Part shown: positions 62,366-64,000 of the stretch, in pieces
How the letters are laid out: the number at the start of each line of letters is the position of its first letter
Position numbering within the stretch: position 1 is the stretch's first letter
Assembly: GCF_018614525.1 (NCBI RefSeq)
Contig: NZ_JAGGOL010000029.1
Coordinates: 141,465 to 205,464 of the forward strand
Direction of reading: 5' to 3'
DNA: 64,000 nt
From: Streptomyces sp. ISL-11
Lineage (GTDB): Bacteria > Actinomycetota > Actinomycetes > Streptomycetales > Streptomycetaceae
Notes under the pieces: generated by a model
What the model was told of the DNA's origin: nothing
Databases searched by the model: none
Seen by the model: the letters and a program-made list of their open reading frames with translations, nothing else
Position numbers and translations under genes: made by a program

Positions 62366-63196
62366 CTACGCGTCCTCGAAGGACACCCGCGCGTCGAACG
62401 CCGCCCGGCGCGTCGCCCGGCGCAGCGCCTTGAGGACCGTCGGGCCCAGGGCGAGCGTGGCCACGACGGTGACGACCGCCCGGGGCACGTCCCAGCCCAG
62501 GGAGGTGGCGAGGCAGTAGGCGACGAAGCGGGCGAGGTTCTCCCCGAGCGGGTCGCCCGGGACGAACGAGACACCGGTGGCCAGGGAGCCGATGTACGGC
62601 CAGCCCTGGAGGTTCATCACCGTGCCGTACAGGAGCGAGGCCACCGCCCCGTAGGCGGCGAGCATCACCAGCTCCCGGCCCCCGCGCAGCCGGTCCGGGC
62701 CCGGCAGCAGGCCCGCGCCCATCGCCACCCAGCCCATGGCCAGCATCTGGAACGGCATCCACGGCCCGACCCCGCCCGTCAGCAGCGCCGACGCGAACAT
62801 CGAGACCGAGCCCAGGACGAAACCGAAGCCGGGACCGAGCACGCGCCCCGAGAGCACCATCAGGAAGAACATCGGCTCGATCCCGGCCGTCCCCGCGCCC
62901 AGCGGCCGCAGCGCCGCGCCCGCCGCCGCCAGGACGCCGAGCATCGCGATGGCCTTCGCGTCGAGGCCGGTGTCGGAGATCGTGGCCACGACGACCGCGA
63001 TGAGCATCGGCAGCAGGGCCGCGAAGAGCCACGGCGCGTCCTGCGAGTGCGCCAGCCCGGAGGCGGAGTCGGCGAGCAGCGGCCAGCCGAAGGCGGCCAC
63101 GCCGATGGCGGAGATCAGCGCGAGCGCGGCGACCGACCGCGGGCCGAGCCGGACGGCTCGCGCCTGGCGGTCGGTGACGGGCGGGCTCCCCTTCAC
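62366..63196 (-). CDS. ECF transporter S component
   Basis: 276 residues; GTG start overlapping the ATPase stop by four bases (GTGA). Seven or so membrane segments; PMFFLMVLSGRVLGPGFGFVLGSVSMFASALLTGGVGPWMPFQMLAMGWVAMGAGLL carries the Gly/Pro-rich substrate-binding pattern of S components. The specific vitamin or ion is not evident. It works with the adjacent ATPase and a transmembrane T component that must lie outside the window. Confidence 0.88.
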   Translation of the reverse strand: MKGSPPVTDRQARAVRLGPRSVAALALISAIGVAAFGWPLLADSASGLAHSQDAPWLFAALLPMLIAVVVATISDTGLDAKAIAMLGVLAAAGAALRPLGAGTAGIEPMFFLMVLSGRVLGPGFGFVLGSVSMFASALLTGGVGPWMPFQMLAMGWVAMGAGLLPGPDRLRGGRELVMLAAYGAVASLLYGTVMNLQGWPYIGSLATGVSFVPGDPLGENLARFVAYCLATSLGWDVPRAVVTVVATLALGPTVLKALRRATRRAAFDARVSFEDA

Positions 63197-64000
63197 GCCT
63201 CCGCCCCCGCGAGCACGCCCCGCACCTGCGCGACCGTCAGCCACGGCAGGGGCGCGAGGACCTTCGCGACCTGCGGCGCGAACGCCGGGGAGGCGACCAC
63301 GACCTCGGCCGTCGGACCGTCAGCGACGATCTCCCCGTCCGCGACGACGACGACCCGGTGGGCCAGCTCCGCCGCCAGTTCCACGTCGTGCGTGGCCAGA
63401 ACGATCGCGTGGCCCTCGGCGGCCAGTCCGCGCAGGATGTCCACCAGGCGGGCCTTCGCCGCGTAGTCCAGGCCGCGCGTCGGCTCGTCCAGCAGGATCA
63501 GCGGCGGACGCGCCGTCAGCACCACGGCGAGCGCGAGCGCCAGGCGCTGGCCCTCGGACAGGTCGCGCGGATGGGTCGCGTCGGCCACGTCGGGCAGCAG
63601 CCCGGAGACCAGCGCCCGGCACGTGCCCGCCGACGCGCCCGCGTCGCCGTCCGCGGCCTCGCACTCGGCCGCGACGGTGTCCGCGTACAGCAGGTCGCGG
63701 GGCTCCTGCGGTACGAGACCGACGTGGCGCAGCAGCTCCTTGGGCGCCGTGGACCGGGGAACCGCGCCGCCGACGCGCACCGTGCCGGCGGCGGGCTTGT
63801 GCATGCCGACCAGGGTGCGCAACAGGGTGGACTTGCCCGCGCCGTTGCGGCCCATCAGCGCGACGGTCTCCCCGGCCCGTACCGACAGGTCGATGTCGCG
63901 GAGCGCGACGACGCGGCCGTGCCGGACGGCGAGGCCGGTCACGGACGCGGCCTCGTCGGCGGCCGGGCGCGCGGCCCTGCGCAGCAGCCCGCCGCGGCGG
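63193..64000 (-). CDS. ECF transporter ATP-binding protein (partial, start outside window)
   Basis: The frame is open to the right edge of the window. The last ~269 codons are visible. Walker A GRNGAGKST, Q-loop in HVGLVPQEPRDLLYADTVAAE, signature LSEGQRLALALA, Walker B LILLDEPTRGLD and H-loop LATHDVELAAE: a full ABC domain. RRGGLLRRAARPAADEAAS before it looks like a linker, so this may be the second domain of a dual-ATPase ECF protein. It is coupled to the S-component gene. Confidence 0.9.
   Translation of the reverse strand, partial: RRGGLLRRAARPAADEAASVTGLAVRHGRVVALRDIDLSVRAGETVALMGRNGAGKSTLLRTLVGMHKPAAGTVRVGGAVPRSTAPKELLRHVGLVPQEPRDLLYADTVAAECEAADGDAGASAGTCRALVSGLLPDVADATHPRDLSEGQRLALALAVVLTARPPLILLDEPTRGLDYAAKARLVDILRGLAAEGHAIVLATHDVELAAELAHRVVVVADGEIVADGPTAEVVVASPAFAPQVAKVLAPLPWLTVAQVRGVLAGAEA

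Overview
The window is chromosomal DNA of a Streptomyces or a very close relative. The base composition is very GC-rich with strongly GC-biased third codon positions. GTG starts, GTGA/ATGA start-stop overlaps and large numbers of one- and two-component regulators are common. The fasR-fabD-fabH-acpP-fabF order, the aceE / DUF3052 / AhpE-type peroxiredoxin order, snapalysin with a divergent LysR gene, and DUF6230-DUF6114 are all typical of the genus.

Layout. 0-1.5 kb: end of an NAD-binding oxidoreductase and a secreted or anchored esterase. 1.6-6.6 kb: the type II fatty-acid synthase operon, read leftward, from the activator gene fasR through fabD, fabH and acpP to fabF, closed by a terminator with a T-run. 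6.7-17.5 kb: pirin, a serine hydrolase, a MerR/aldo-keto reductase pair with a MerR-type promoter, a two-component system, DUF4429 and DUF1023 proteins, a TetR gene divergent from a drug exporter, and a small secreted I36-type protein. 17.6-22.1 kb: pyruvate dehydrogenase E1, DUF3052 and peroxiredoxin. 22.3-31.5 kb: a tellurium-resistance-type (Ter) stress island with two tandem TerD genes, a DUF475/TerC membrane protein, two further TerD-superfamily proteins, and a tightly overlapping three-gene unit (CitE/HpcH-like lyase, a PRTase-TRSP-StiP-PELOTA fusion, HAD phosphatase) of the kind predicted to make a nucleoside-like metabolite. 31.5-44.8 kb: O-methyltransferase, FmdB, a coiled-coil protein, a DUF4097 lipoprotein, tRNA-Val(TAC), LysR with snapalysin, DedA, DoxX behind an iron box, a PhoD-type phosphatase behind a perfect palindrome, a secreted HNH nuclease, and a YbbM/FetB-type permease followed by a yybP-ykoY-type riboswitch and a UPF0016 Mn exporter.

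44.8-49.8 kb is the most accessory-looking stretch. It holds two GntR/HutC regulators, one intact and one truncated NUDIX gene, remnants of a monooxygenase-like gene, a YunG-like protein, and a putative PD-(D/E)XK-like protein with a small partner. One motif, CTCAT-N4-ATGA(G/C), occurs three times here: once inside a 36-bp perfect palindrome and twice over the start codon of a NUDIX gene. This resembles the KorSA/Pif control module of pSAM2-type integrative elements, although no integrase, att site or replication gene is visible.

49.9-64 kb: HAD hydrolase, an exporter fused to a winged-helix domain, GNAT, a toxin-antitoxin-like pair, a GT87-PAP2 fusion, secreted and DUF6114/DUF6230 membrane proteins with a 25-residue hydrophobic peptide, a divergent cytochrome P450 / steroid-type thiolase pair around a 21-bp palindrome, and part of an ECF vitamin transporter.

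Intergenic repeats recur across the window. One family is a hairpin module of about 62 bp. Another is a set of 118-195 bp elements with CTAG-edged or GTGTCC-type inverted ends that supply the TAG stop codons of their neighbouring genes.
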